64,000 nt of DNA from Silvania hatchlandensis (GTDB lineage: Bacteria; Pseudomonadota; Gammaproteobacteria; Enterobacterales; Enterobacteriaceae), in assembly GCF_025564065.1 (NCBI RefSeq), contig NZ_JAMGZK010000032.1, forward strand, positions 23,586-87,585. The letters are read 5' to 3'. Both the position numbers and the translations under genes were made by a program. Under the pieces are notes generated by a model, which searched no databases, was not told the DNA's origin, and was given only the letters and a program-made list of their open reading frames with translations. Shown in pieces: positions 1-8,267 of the stretch (position 1 is the first letter of the stretch; every line of letters starts with the position of its first letter).

Positions 1-552
1 ACCCTTGCCGAGCACCTGCATTTTGCCGTAGAGCGCAGCCGTAGCGGACAGTTGATCCTCAATAAGCTGAGCTGGGAGGTAAAGCGCTACTACCCGCAAG
101 AGCATAGCGTGGGCATGCAGGCGCGATTAAAAGTGAATGCGCTATTTGCAGTTGAGCTGCCGGAAGACGAAGCGGTGAATATCGCCTTCCACCTGATTAA
201 CGCCAGCAGTCAGACCGACGACAGTACCGCCCACCAGCAGGTGGAGCTGGTGAACCGCATTGCAGAGATCGTGCGTTACAAGCTGAGTAAAGCCATTGAT
301 ACGCAGTCGGTGAATTACATGCGGTTTATTACCCATCTGCGTTATTTCGCCGAGCGGGTGTTAACCGGGAAAATTGTGGTCAGCGAGACCGAGGATTTTT
401 ATCAGGAGCTGATGCGCCACCGCCCGGATGCGATGACCGTCGCCTGGGTGATCCGCGACTATGTGCAGGAAAAATATCAGCTCACCTTACCGAAAGATGA
501 GCTGACCTGGTTGAGTATTCATATTAGCCGGTTGATGGATGGCCAGGCATAA
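1..552 (+). CDS. BglG/LicT-family transcriptional antiterminator, C-terminal part (5' end outside window)
   Basis: The frame is open from base 1, so the gene begins upstream and only about 183 C-terminal residues are present. They look like the end of the first PTS regulation domain (PRD1, with an EHL..A motif at the very start and AFHLIN further on) and a complete PRD2 (FITHLRYFAERV, then WLSIHISRL near the end). PRD proteins of this family bind a nascent-RNA antiterminator hairpin through an N-terminal domain, not visible here. They are controlled by phosphorylation of PRD histidines by HPr and a sugar-specific EIIB. Usually the sugar PTS and glucosidase genes follow the antiterminator; here the next gene on this strand is hcp, so this is either the last gene of its cluster or an orphan. 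Family assignment is firm; the sugar is unknown. Confidence 0.85.
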   Translation, partial: TLAEHLHFAVERSRSGQLILNKLSWEVKRYYPQEHSVGMQARLKVNALFAVELPEDEAVNIAFHLINASSQTDDSTAHQQVELVNRIAEIVRYKLSKAIDTQSVNYMRFITHLRYFAERVLTGKIVVSETEDFYQELMRHRPDAMTVAWVIRDYVQEKYQLTLPKDELTWLSIHISRLMDGQA

Positions 553-553
553 A

Positions 554-627
554 GCGCCCGGTGGCGGCTACGCCTTACCGGGCCTACAACTGCAGTGAAT
601 CGTAGGCCTGGCAACAGAGCGCCGGGG
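554..627. repeat. Pair of REP-type palindromes
   Basis: Two GC-rich palindromic units in opposite orientation follow the antiterminator stop codon: GCGCCCGGTGGCG...CGCCTTACCGGGC at about 554-586, and GTAGGCCTGGCA...GCGCCGGG at about 602-626. Both match the general pattern of enterobacterial REP/BIME elements, which sit between genes and can form stable 3' hairpins. They mark the left edge of the AT-rich hcp module. Confidence 0.75.
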
Positions 628-731
628 TTAACCATACTCGACTCCTGATTTAGTGATCCTTCACAAAGTACAAACGCTTTAGGAAATTAACCATACTTTA
701 ATGATTCCCTGTTCTGTATGCCGAGCGTAAG

Positions 732-747
732 TTGGTATTAATACCAA
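732..747. promoter_or_regulatory. Perfect 16-bp palindrome upstream of hcp
   Basis: TTGGTATTAATACCAA reads the same on both strands and ends 23 bases before the hcp start codon, next to the ribosome binding site (AGGAGG, 758-763). It could be an operator or the stem of a leader hairpin. No regulator is known to me for it. An 11-base direct repeat (TTAACCATACT at 628-638 and 687-697) lies further upstream. Confidence 0.4.
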
Positions 748-770
748 TTATTGAAACAGGAGGTCTTAAT

Positions 771-1268
771 ATGGCTATACCCGTCTACCTTTGGTTAACA
801 GACTACGCAGGAATTCGTATTAAAGGTTCTGTTGATATACAAGGAAGAGAAGGAAGCATTGAGATTATAGAGCTTATGCATTCTGTCGATCTTCCCACAG
901 ACAACCTTACGGGGAAAATCACTGGCAAACGCCTCCATGGCGATTTTGCTTTAATTAAAGAAATCGATAGTTCATCACCCTATCTTTACCAGGGAGTCTC
1001 TACTGGCAGAACATTTAAGCAAGCTGAGTTGAAATTCTACCGCATAAATTACAATGGTCAGGAAGAGGAGTATTTTAGAATAACGATGGATAATGCCAGA
1101 GTTAATGGTATAGAGCCTATAACATTCGACATTAAAAATCCAAACTATGAAAAACACGATCATCTTGAAGCATTTTATTTAGCTTATGAAAAAATCACCT
1201 GGCGTTATCTGGATGGAAACATCATACACTCTGATCGGTGGAATACTAAGCAGGAGGATTTATTATGA
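771..1268 (+). CDS. hcp: Hcp-family type VI secretion tube protein (orphan)
   Basis: 165 residues starting MAIPVYLWL, the typical Hcp N-terminus. Family segments include KGSVDIQGREGSIEI, KEIDSSSPYLY, the EHNH-like EKHDHLE stretch, and a C-terminal YEKITWRYLDGNIIHSD. Hcp monomers form hexameric rings that stack into the inner tube of the T6SS and also act as chaperones or carriers for small effectors. The start at 771 is chosen because a strong AGGAGG lies 8 bases upstream and the protein then matches the family; an in-frame start at 732 would add 13 foreign residues. The stop overlaps the start of the next gene (ATGA). No vgrG, PAAR or structural T6SS genes are in the window. Base composition is clearly lower in G+C (about 35-42% by eye) than the flanking genes. 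Confidence 0.93.
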   Translation: MAIPVYLWLTDYAGIRIKGSVDIQGREGSIEIIELMHSVDLPTDNLTGKITGKRLHGDFALIKEIDSSSPYLYQGVSTGRTFKQAELKFYRINYNGQEEEYFRITMDNARVNGIEPITFDIKNPNYEKHDHLEAFYLAYEKITWRYLDGNIIHSDRWNTKQEDLL

Positions 1269-1633
1269 CGTGGGTTTATAAGGTTAGTTCACATTCTTTT
1301 TATCTAAATGGCACGTATCAATTCGATGGTCTTTATACAGGAAGACCTGGATTCAAAAACGACTCGGCAAATGAATGTATAAAGAATAAAGGACCATTAC
1401 CAAGAGGAACATACACTATTGGGCCAGCTTTCAATCATCCTAAAACCAAAGCATGGACGATGAGATTATTCCCCTATGACGGGAACGATATGTGTGGCCG
1501 TGATGGTTTCATGATCCATGGGGAAAGTTCAGCACACCCGGGAGAAGCATCGGATGGCTGTATCATTCTGAACCTATCCAGTCGTAAAATTATAGCTGCA
1601 AGTAGTGATAAAACATTAGTGGTGGAGGATTAA
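1265..1633 (+). CDS. Tlde1-like (DUF2778) L,D-transpeptidase-fold T6SS effector
   Basis: 122 residues with the DUF2778 signature: GPLPRGTYTIGP at about 43-54, FMIHG at 82-86 and SDGCI at 96-100. His85 and Cys99 are the expected catalytic pair of the YkuD-like L,D-transpeptidase fold (H...S-x-G-C). Characterised members such as Salmonella Tlde1 are delivered to the periplasm by the T6SS, where they cut or exchange the D-amino acid of peptidoglycan tetrapeptide stems. There is no signal peptide, as expected for a T6SS cargo. The gene overlaps hcp by 4 bases, with AGGAGG (1252-1257) upstream of its ATG, so the two are translationally coupled. That pairing suggests the effector rides with this Hcp. 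The assignment rests on motif and context, not on a database search. Confidence 0.87.
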   Translation: MTWVYKVSSHSFYLNGTYQFDGLYTGRPGFKNDSANECIKNKGPLPRGTYTIGPAFNHPKTKAWTMRLFPYDGNDMCGRDGFMIHGESSAHPGEASDGCIILNLSSRKIIAASSDKTLVVED

Positions 1634-2077
1634 ATGTTTATAAAGCGACTCTTCTGCACACTGATAACCTTTCCTTTGCTCTCAGAAGCACATAACAGTG
1701 GATGTGCTTCTGTTGGAACCGCTATGGAAACAACCTTATTTAACGCTATTTCACGAGACTTTAAAATAGACACATCGAAGATTCTTAGAAACAAAACGAC
1801 TATTGAAATTATCGACACCACCCCAATATCAAAGATATATGCAGCATCATTAGCAAAAATTGATTATGACAGTGCATTGGCACAGGATAAATCGACAATA
1901 TCCGAAAGTGCTTACTTTGACAGTTATTATGAAAAATCGGCTCATTCACTAACAGCTAAGTACACGTATATTAATAAGGAAATGAAGAAAGACGTTTTCA
2001 TTGCTTCCAGCCTTATAAATAAAGAAGAATGTTCTGTCAGGTTTAATGGTTATATTACTCTATCCAGAGAATTTTAA
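1634..2077 (+). CDS. Probable periplasmic immunity protein for the Tlde1-like effector
   Basis: 147 residues beginning with a short positively charged and hydrophobic segment (MFIKRLFCTLITFPLL) that looks like a signal peptide, possibly cleaved near SEA-HNS. The mature part would have two cysteines (Cys24, Cys133) that could form a disulfide in the periplasm. The ATG follows the effector stop codon directly (TAAATG) with GGTGGAGG upstream, so the two are co-translated. Position immediately after an effector, small size and predicted export all fit the immunity role, since the effector attacks peptidoglycan. I do not recognise the sequence family itself; function is inferred from context (Tldi1-like). 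Confidence 0.65.
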   Translation: MFIKRLFCTLITFPLLSEAHNSGCASVGTAMETTLFNAISRDFKIDTSKILRNKTTIEIIDTTPISKIYAASLAKIDYDSALAQDKSTISESAYFDSYYEKSAHSLTAKYTYINKEMKKDVFIASSLINKEECSVRFNGYITLSREF

Positions 2078-2095
2078 TTTTTCATGATGGCAAAT

Positions 2096-2129
2096 CGTAG
2101 GCCGGGCAAGCACCAGCGCCACCCGGCAA
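2096..2129. repeat. REP-type palindrome
   Basis: GTAGGCCGGGCAAGCACC...GCGCCACCCGGCAA lies between the immunity gene and the end of metE (convergent genes). It is similar to the repeat at 602-626 and marks the right edge of the AT-rich module. It may also serve as a 3' hairpin for metE. Confidence 0.7.
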
Positions 2130-2136
2130 TTTCACA

Positions 2137-4398
2137 TTAAGCCTGACGCAGGTTCTGCGCTGCTTTTACCATGTTCGCCAGCGCGCTTAGGGTTTCCGGC
2201 CAGCCGCGTGTTTTCAGACCGCAGTCCGGGTTAACCCACAGACGCTCTGCCGGGATACGCTGCGCCGCTTTTTCCAGCAGGGCTTCAATCCATTCCACGC
2301 TCGGGACGTTCGGGGAGTGGATGTCGTACACGCCCGGCCCTATTTCGTTCGGGTAGTCGAACTCTTCGAACGACTCCAGCAGCTCCATGTCCGAGCGCGA
2401 GGTCTCGATGGTAATGACGTCCGCATCCAGCGCCGCAATGGAATCCATGATGTCGTTGAATTCGCAGTAACACATGTGGGTGTGGATCTGGGTGTCATCT
2501 TTCGCCACTGCGGCGTTGATACGGAAGGCTTCCACGCCCCACGCCAGATAAGCATCCCAGTCGCTGCGACGCAGCGGCAGGCCTTCGCGCAGCGCCGGTT
2601 CGTCAATCTGGATGATACCGATACCTGCGGCTTCCAGATCGGCCACTTCATCACGCAACGCAAGGGCAATCTGCTTCGCAATGGTTTCGCGGGTGACATC
2701 TTCACGCGGGAAGGACCAGCAGAGAATGGTCACCGGACCGGTCAGCATACCTTTCACCGGCTTGTCGGTCAGGGACTGGGCGTACTTCGCCCACTCCACG
2801 GTAATCGCTTCCGGACGACTGACGTCGCCGATAACCACCGGCGGCTTCACGCAGCGGGAGCCGTAGCTTTGCACCCAACCGTTCTGAGTGAAGACGAAGC
2901 CGTCCAGGTGTTCACCAAAGTATTCCACCATGTCGTTACGCTCGGCTTCACCGTGTACCAGCACGTCCAGACCTAAGCGCTCCTGCTCAGCAATCGCCTG
3001 CTTGATATGTTCGGCAATGCCGGTGCGGTAGTTGCGCGCATCGAGGTTACCCTTTTTGAAGTCCAGACGCAGGCCGCGGATCTCGGTGGTCTGCGGGAAA
3101 GAACCGATAGTGGTGGTTGGCCACGCTGGCAGGTTGAAGCGCGCACGCTGGGCTTGTGCACGTACTTCGTAGGCGTTTTCACGCTGGCTATCCTGGGCGG
3201 TGATGGCCGCCAGACGTTGTTCGACTGCCGCATTGTGAACGCGCGTGGAGTGACGACGGGCCTGAATCGGGACGCTCCATTCGGTTATCGCCGCCGTGTC
3301 GCCGCTGTTCAGGGCATCGCGCAGCAGAGCCAGCTCTTCACATTTTTGCAGGGCGAAGGCAAACCAGCTCTTCACTTCTGCATCCAGACGGGTTTCGACA
3401 CTCAGGTCGATCGGGCTGTGCAGCAGGGAGCAGGAAGAAGCCACCCACAGATCACGAAGAGCGACGATGTCTTTAATCTGGGCGTATTTCTCGGTCAGAT
3501 CCGCACGCCAGACGTTACGCCCGTTCACCAGGCCGGCAGAGAGCAGCCAGTCGGCTGGCAGACGGTTATGCAGTTCAGCCACATCATCTTTGCCGTGAAC
3601 GAGGTCCACGTGCAGACCCTGCACCGGCAGTGCGGTAATGGTATCAAGATTCGGCGTTACGCCTTCGAAATAGGTGGTCAGCAGCAGCTTCACCTGACCG
3701 GTCAGCGCGTCATACGCTGGTTGGAACGCGTCCAGCCACGCTTGCGGCAGCTCCAGCACCAGCGCAGGTTCGTCGATTTGCACCCACTCAACGCCGCGTT
3801 TCGCCAGCTCACCCAGCACCTGCTGGTAGACCGGCAGGATATCGTTCAGCAGGCTCAGACGGTCAAACTGCTCACCCTTCACTTTGCCCAGCCACAGGTA
3901 AGTTACCGGACCCAGCAGCACAGGCTTAATCTTGTGGCCCAGCGCCAGCGCTTCGTCCACTTCATCCAGCAGCTGGGTCCAGGTCAGTTTGAACTGCTGG
4001 CCTTTAACAAACTCCGGCACCATGTAGTGGTAGTTGGTGTTAAACCACTTGGTCATTTCAGCGGCGGCAGCGGGCTCACCGCTCGGCGCACGACCGCGGC
4101 CAAGGCGGAACAGGGTGTCGATATCCACCGATCCGTCGCTGTTCTGATGACGAGCCGGCACGTTGCCCAGCAGCAGGCTGGTGGTCAGAACATGGTCGTA
4201 CCAGGCGAAATCACCCACCGGCAGCAGATCCACGCCAGCCTGCTTCTGCTGATCCCAGTGACGGGCGCGCAACTCGCGGCCTACCGCCAGCAGTTCTTCA
4301 CGGCTGGCATTGCCAGCCCAATAGCTTTCTTGTGCTTTTTTCAGTTCGCGACGCAGACCAACGCGAGGAAAACCAAGAGTGTGATTAATAATTGTCAT
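2137..4398 (-). CDS. metE: Cobalamin-independent methionine synthase
   Basis: 753 residues, the same length as E. coli MetE. It transfers the methyl group of 5-methyltetrahydropteroyl-tri-glutamate to homocysteine, the last step of methionine synthesis, in the cytosol. Two barrel domains are visible. The C-terminal catalytic barrel carries zinc ligands in THMCYCEF (His641 and Cys643) and [11 protein letters not shown] (Cys726), with Glu665 between them by family alignment. The protein starts [14 protein letters not shown]. It is transcribed divergently from metR, whose product activates it with homocysteine as coregulator; a MetJ-type operator lies in the shared intergenic region. Confidence 0.98.
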   Translation of the reverse strand: MTIINHTLGFPRVGLRRELKKAQESYWAGNASREELLAVGRELRARHWDQQKQAGVDLLPVGDFAWYDHVLTTSLLLGNVPARHQNSDGSVDIDTLFRLGRGRAPSGEPAAAAEMTKWFNTNYHYMVPEFVKGQQFKLTWTQLLDEVDEALALGHKIKPVLLGPVTYLWLGKVKGEQFDRLSLLNDILPVYQQVLGELAKRGVEWVQIDEPALVLELPQAWLDAFQPAYDALTGQVKLLLTTYFEGVTPNLDTITALPVQGLHVDLVHGKDDVAELHNRLPADWLLSAGLVNGRNVWRADLTEKYAQIKDIVALRDLWVASSCSLLHSPIDLSVETRLDAEVKSWFAFALQKCEELALLRDALNSGDTAAITEWSVPIQARRHSTRVHNAAVEQRLAAITAQDSQRENAYEVRAQAQRARFNLPAWPTTTIGSFPQTTEIRGLRLDFKKGNLDARNYRTGIAEHIKQAIAEQERLGLDVLVHGEAERNDMVEYFGEHLDGFVFTQNGWVQSYGSRCVKPPVVIGDVSRPEAITVEWAKYAQSLTDKPVKGMLTGPVTILCWSFPREDVTRETIAKQIALALRDEVADLEAAGIGIIQIDEPALREGLPLRRSDWDAYLAWGVEAFRINAAVAKDDTQIHTHMCYCEFNDIMDSIAALDADVITIETSRSDMELLESFEEFDYPNEIGPGVYDIHSPNVPSVEWIEALLEKAAQRIPAERLWVNPDCGLKTRGWPETLSALANMVKAAQNLRQA

Positions 4399-4437
4399 CG
4401 TGTTGCCCCTTGTGGAATTTTTAGGATTTAGCCATCC

Positions 4438-4517
4438 AGATGTTTACACATCTATAATTGGCAGTTACTGTATATTCCTCAAGCGCAAATTGTTCATGGC
4501 GAAGTGAAGGACTTTCA
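4438..4517. promoter_or_regulatory. metE-metR divergent control region: MetJ boxes and MetR sites
   Basis: Two adjacent met-box-like octamers, AGATGTTT and ACACATCT (4438-4453; consensus AGACGTCT), are the likely MetJ operator. Three TGAA-N5-TTCA-type elements follow. Two are degenerate and read on the metE strand (4469-4481, TGAGGAATATACA; 4484-4496, TGAACAATTTGCG). The third is perfect (TGAAGGACTTTCA, 4505-4517), but it contains the metR ribosome binding site and ends on the first base of the metR ATG. The tandem degenerate pair has the layout expected of the activator sites of metE; the perfect one could serve autorepression or be chance. Confidence 0.65.
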
Positions 4518-5470
4518 TGATCGAGATAAAACACCTGAAAACGCTCCAGGCGTTACGGAACTGCGGTTCACTCGCAGCGGCGGCAGCTACGCTGCACCAG
4601 ACCCAGTCCGCCCTTTCTCACCAGTTCAGCGATCTGGAACAACGCCTTGGCTTCCGTCTGTTTGTGCGCAAAAGCCAGCCGCTGCGCTTTACGCCGCAGG
4701 GCGAAGTGTTGCTCCAGCTGGCGAATCAGGTGCTGCCGCAGATCGCCAGCGCGCTGCAGGCGTGCAACGAACCACAGCAAACGCGGCTACGCATCGCCAT
4801 TGAGTGTCACAGCTGTATTCAGTGGCTGACCCCGGCGCTTGAGAATTTCCGCCAGAACTGGCCGCAAGTGGAGATGGACTTTAAATCGGGCGTGACCTTC
4901 GATCCGCAGCCCTCCCTGACGCAGGGCGAGCTGGACCTGGTGATGACCTCAGATATTCTGCCGCGCAGCGGTCTGCACTATTCGCCGATGTTTGATTATG
5001 AAGTGCGGCTGGTGTTGGCTCCGGACCATCCGCTGGCGGCAAAAACGCGCGTGACGCCGGAAGATCTGGCTACCGAAACGCTACTGATCTACCCGGTTCA
5101 GCGCAGTCGCCTCGATATCTGGCGTCACTTTTTACAGCCGGCAGGCATCAACCCACAGCTGAAAAGCGTGGATAACACCCTGCTGCTGGTGCAGATGGTG
5201 GCGGCGAGAATGGGGATTGCGGCGCTGCCCCACTGGGTGGTTGAGAGCTTTGAACGCCAGGGTCTGGTGGTGACCAAAACCCTGGGCGAGGGATTGTGGA
5301 GCCGGTTGTACTCCGCCGTGCGCGATGGCGAGCAGCGCCAACCGGTTACCGAGGCCTTTATTCGCTCAGCGCGGAATCACGCTTGCGACCATCTGCCGTT
5401 TGTGCGGAGCGCGGAGCGACCCAACGGCGATGCACCCACAGTGAAGCCAGGATCACCGTCCCCCCAATAA
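4517..5470 (+). CDS. metR: LysR-type regulator of methionine genes
   Basis: 317 residues, the same as E. coli MetR. The N-terminal winged helix-turn-helix (about residues 1-60, [20 protein letters not shown]) is followed by the LysR effector domain, which senses homocysteine. MetR activates metE and metH and represses its own gene. The ATG at 4517 is preceded by GAAGG. Its 3' end runs 113 bases into the convergently transcribed bioP gene. Confidence 0.97.
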   Translation: MIEIKHLKTLQALRNCGSLAAAAATLHQTQSALSHQFSDLEQRLGFRLFVRKSQPLRFTPQGEVLLQLANQVLPQIASALQACNEPQQTRLRIAIECHSCIQWLTPALENFRQNWPQVEMDFKSGVTFDPQPSLTQGELDLVMTSDILPRSGLHYSPMFDYEVRLVLAPDHPLAAKTRVTPEDLATETLLIYPVQRSRLDIWRHFLQPAGINPQLKSVDNTLLLVQMVAARMGIAALPHWVVESFERQGLVVTKTLGEGLWSRLYSAVRDGEQRQPVTEAFIRSARNHACDHLPFVRSAERPNGDAPTVKPGSPSPQ

Positions 5471-6257
5471 TAAAGCTCGGCCAGTGGGGTTGTTCCTGCC
5501 AGATCGCCAGGTTCACCAGCAGGCCAGCCGGGACGTGAACGTTATTCATGATCCCAAGCGTACCGGCGTCCACCTGCGTGGCGCCGTAGTTCCACATAAA
5601 GTATCCCAGCCCGGAAGCGACCACACCCAGCCAGATCAGCACGCTCCACTGTACCGTGGTGGTCGGCAGTTTTTGCGGATTGCCCAGCATAAACCACGCC
5701 ACGACCGCGACAATAAGCGCTCCCATATAGAACCAGGCAAAGGCGTTGTGCTGCGGCATCGGATGGATCTCCATCAACCGCTTATAGCCCACCATGCCGA
5801 TGGCAAAGCTGATGTTGGCGAGCTGGACGAACATCAGTCCGGTCCAGAAATGATCGCTCACTTTGTCATAACGAATGATGGCCGCACCTGCCACCGCCAG
5901 CGCCGCACTCAGCAGGTAGCCCCAGCGCAGACGGCGTTTACTCATCAGATCGTAGATCAGAGTGATATACAGCGGCGTCAGCACGGTAAACAGCAGGAAT
6001 TCCGATACCGACAGGTAGACGTAAGCGCGGAAGCTGAACAGATACATGATGCCGAGCTGCATAGCGCCCACCAGCATGTACAGCGAAATGGTTTTCAGCG
6101 TTTGCCCGCGCAGGCGCAGAAACGGCAGAAACACCAGGGCCGCCAATCCGACACGCATCAGCACCGAAAAGTAGCTGTCCACGTGCCCGGCAAGGTATTC
6201 ACCGATCAGACTGAACGAGAAGGCCCACAGAATAGTGGTGATAATGAGTAGCGCCAC
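5358..6257 (-). CDS. bioP: Biotin transporter BioP (YigM), EamA family
   Basis: 299 residues, with ten predicted membrane helices in two EamA-type repeats. Sequence and length match E. coli YigM, shown to be the biotin importer of the inner membrane. The start is GTG at 6257 ([13 protein letters not shown]). The last 113 bases overlap the 3' end of metR on the other strand. A perfect palindrome (TTCAGTTGACAACTGAA, 6302-6318) lies 45 bases upstream of the start, in the promoter region. I see no BirA-type operator. Confidence 0.93.
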   Translation of the reverse strand: MALLIITTILWAFSFSLIGEYLAGHVDSYFSVLMRVGLAALVFLPFLRLRGQTLKTISLYMLVGAMQLGIMYLFSFRAYVYLSVSEFLLFTVLTPLYITLIYDLMSKRRLRWGYLLSAALAVAGAAIIRYDKVSDHFWTGLMFVQLANISFAIGMVGYKRLMEIHPMPQHNAFAWFYMGALIVAVVAWFMLGNPQKLPTTTVQWSVLIWLGVVASGLGYFMWNYGATQVDAGTLGIMNNVHVPAGLLVNLAIWQEQPHWPSFIIGGTVILASLWVHRRWVAPRSAQTADGRKRDSALSE

Positions 6258-6301
6258 AATGCTTGTCTCTCAGGAAGAAGGACAGGCATTGTAGCGAACT
6301 C

Positions 6302-6318
6302 TTCAGTTGACAACTGAA
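6302..6318. promoter_or_regulatory. Perfect inverted repeat upstream of bioP
   Basis: TTCAGTTG-A-CAACTGAA, 8-base arms around one central base, sits between bioP and yigL, 45-61 bases upstream of the bioP GTG and downstream of the yigL stop region. Dimeric repressors of the MarR type bind sites of this shape. No specific regulator can be named. Confidence 0.4.
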
Positions 6319-6339
6319 CACTAAATAACCAAATGAAGA

Positions 6340-7140
6340 TTATTCAAGGAACAGCTTACGCAGGTAACTCGGTACGGCGTTGTCGCCATTGGTGCCAATC
6401 ACTTCCAGCTCCGGGTGCAGATCTTTCAGGCGCTGGTGCGCGTTTTCCATGATGCAGCCTTTACCCGCCATCGACAGCATCTCGGCGTCGTTCATGCCGT
6501 CACCAAACGCGATGCAATCCTGCAGGCTAAAGCCCAGGCGTTTGGCGACCGCTTCCAGCGCATGGCCTTTGGAAACCCCGCCCGCCATCACTTCCAGACA
6601 GGTCAGCGTGGAGAAGCTGACGTTAACCCGATCGCCCCAGCGGGCATTGATCGCCTGCTCCAGCGGCAGCAGCGCTTCGTGGGTGTCGGTGGTGAAGAAC
6701 ACTTTGCTGATACCTTCTGGCTCCAGCAGGCCCGGCTCATAGAGGGCGTAGTTAAAGACCGCTTCTTTGAAGAAACGCATCTCGTCCGGGCGGTGGCGGT
6801 TCATAAACCATTCATCATCACGATAAACGTTGGTGATGATATCGGGATTGTTGTGCACCACGCCGAACAGGTCGGCGGCGATATCGCGATCGAGGTTATG
6901 GGTGAAGATCAGATTACCGTCAAGATCGTGCACGCGGGCACCGTTGGAGGTGATCATGTAGGATTTGATCTCCAGATTATCGCGGATCTGCCCCACATCG
7001 ACGTGATGGCGGCCCGTCGCGAAAACAAAATTCACGCCGCGGGCAGTCAGGAGTTTTAAGGTTTCTTTCGCGTAAGGCGATAAGGTGTGGTCGGGAGAGA
7101 GCAGCGTGCCATCTAAGTCAGACGCGACAACCTGGTACAT
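6340..7140 (-). CDS. yigL: HAD-superfamily (Cof type) sugar-/pyridoxal-phosphate phosphatase
   Basis: 266 residues from the ATG at 7140 (MYQVVASDLDGTLL); upstream in-frame starts would add residues absent from the family. The nucleophile motif DLDGT has Asp8 and Asp10, FATGR holds motif II, and FGDGMNDAEM is the metal-binding motif IV; the large cap is of subclass IIB. E. coli YigL hydrolyses sugar phosphates and pyridoxal phosphate and helps cells survive glucose-phosphate stress. The gene follows pldB after 25 bases. In E. coli and Salmonella the small RNA SgrS pairs within pldB and stabilises the yigL message; the same gene order suggests this may hold here. Confidence 0.94.
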   Translation of the reverse strand: MYQVVASDLDGTLLSPDHTLSPYAKETLKLLTARGVNFVFATGRHHVDVGQIRDNLEIKSYMITSNGARVHDLDGNLIFTHNLDRDIAADLFGVVHNNPDIITNVYRDDEWFMNRHRPDEMRFFKEAVFNYALYEPGLLEPEGISKVFFTTDTHEALLPLEQAINARWGDRVNVSFSTLTCLEVMAGGVSKGHALEAVAKRLGFSLQDCIAFGDGMNDAEMLSMAGKGCIMENAHQRLKDLHPELEVIGTNGDNAVPSYLRKLFLE

Positions 7141-7165
7141 AGGAAAATTTAACCTCTGGTGAATA

Positions 7166-8158
7166 TCAGTTATGCCTGTCGAAAAAATCGACGATGGCGT
7201 GGAGTGCGACTGAGCGCATGGCGTCCTTTTCGAAAAGGATCTCATGGTACGCGCCGTTTATGACCAGTGGTTTACCCCCGTCACAAGGGTATCCGACTGC
7301 GGCTCGCTGTTCACAAAAGCGTTCGTGCATGCGGTTATCCACTACCTGCTCCTCTTCTGCCTGAAGCAAGAGCATCGGGGTGTCATCCTGACCGGCGCCA
7401 GCCAGCGCCTCTTCCCCCGCCAGAATGCCTTCACGCACCCAGTGGTAAGTTGGACCGCCGACGCGTAAGCGGGGTTCATCCGCGTAAAAGCGCAGGTTTC
7501 GACGATAACGCTGCCGACTGTGGGTTAACACGTTAAGGGCAAACGGCAGTGCACGCCAGCGTCCGGTGCCAATGGCGTAGCCTTCGCGAACGCGCTGATG
7601 GCCCTCAGCCCAGTCGAGAATATGGCGTACCATCCACTCCGGCAGGCGCATTACGATGCCAAACATCGGGGCGCTCAGCGCAATGGCATCACACTGATGG
7701 GGATGACGCTGCAAAAACAGCGTGGCAATCGCGCCCCCCATCGAGTGCGCCAGAATAAACCGTTTTCGCCACGGCCCAGGCTGCACTTCCTGCTGCCAGA
7801 AGGCGGCAAAATCATCGACGTAATCGCTGAATTTACTCACATGGCCCCGGTGCGTATCGGACAACATGCGCCCGGAACGCCCCTGACCACGGTGATCGAT
7901 AATCAGCACGTCAAAACCGAGGTGGAAAAGGTCGTAGGCCAGCTCGGCGTACTTCACGTAGCTTTCGATACGCCCAGGGCAGACAACAATCACCGAATCA
8001 TGGCTTTCTGCCCGAAAACGCACAAAGCGTACCGGCACATCATCAACGCCCGTGAACCCGCCCTCTTCGCGCTGGCGCCAGAAATCGGTCAGTGGCCCCA
8101 TGGAGAAAGCAGCAAATGCCTTTTCTCGTGTTTCCCAGTCCGTTTTCTGCTGAAACAT
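7166..8158 (-). CDS. pldB: Lysophospholipase L2 (inner membrane alpha/beta hydrolase)
   Basis: 330 residues from the ATG at 8158 (MFQQKTDWETRE). Alpha/beta hydrolase with the nucleophile elbow AHSMGG (Ser139), a GQGRSGR segment and a C-terminal GAYHEILFE providing the catalytic His. Hydrolyses lysophospholipids at the inner membrane. First gene of the pldB-yigL pair and divergent from rhtB. Confidence 0.94.
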   Translation of the reverse strand: MFQQKTDWETREKAFAAFSMGPLTDFWRQREEGGFTGVDDVPVRFVRFRAESHDSVIVVCPGRIESYVKYAELAYDLFHLGFDVLIIDHRGQGRSGRMLSDTHRGHVSKFSDYVDDFAAFWQQEVQPGPWRKRFILAHSMGGAIATLFLQRHPHQCDAIALSAPMFGIVMRLPEWMVRHILDWAEGHQRVREGYAIGTGRWRALPFALNVLTHSRQRYRRNLRFYADEPRLRVGGPTYHWVREGILAGEEALAGAGQDDTPMLLLQAEEEQVVDNRMHERFCEQRAAVGYPCDGGKPLVINGAYHEILFEKDAMRSVALHAIVDFFDRHN

Positions 8159-8267
8159 TGGATTTGTGCACCTGTAAGCCAAGGAATATCGTTTTTTCGT
8201 GACGGGTCACAAAATGACTCAACATTAGCGTATTGTGGCATAAAAATAGACGATTCGGGAGTTTCAA

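Noticed and set aside
3007..4431. 474-codon ORF opposite metE
   Set aside because: It is the antisense shadow of the GC-rich metE coding strand; no start context, and metE is certain.
6258..6339. BirA (biotin) operator in front of bioP
   Set aside because: No TTGTAAACC / GGTTTACAA half-sites; only the TTCAGTTG/CAACTGAA palindrome is present.
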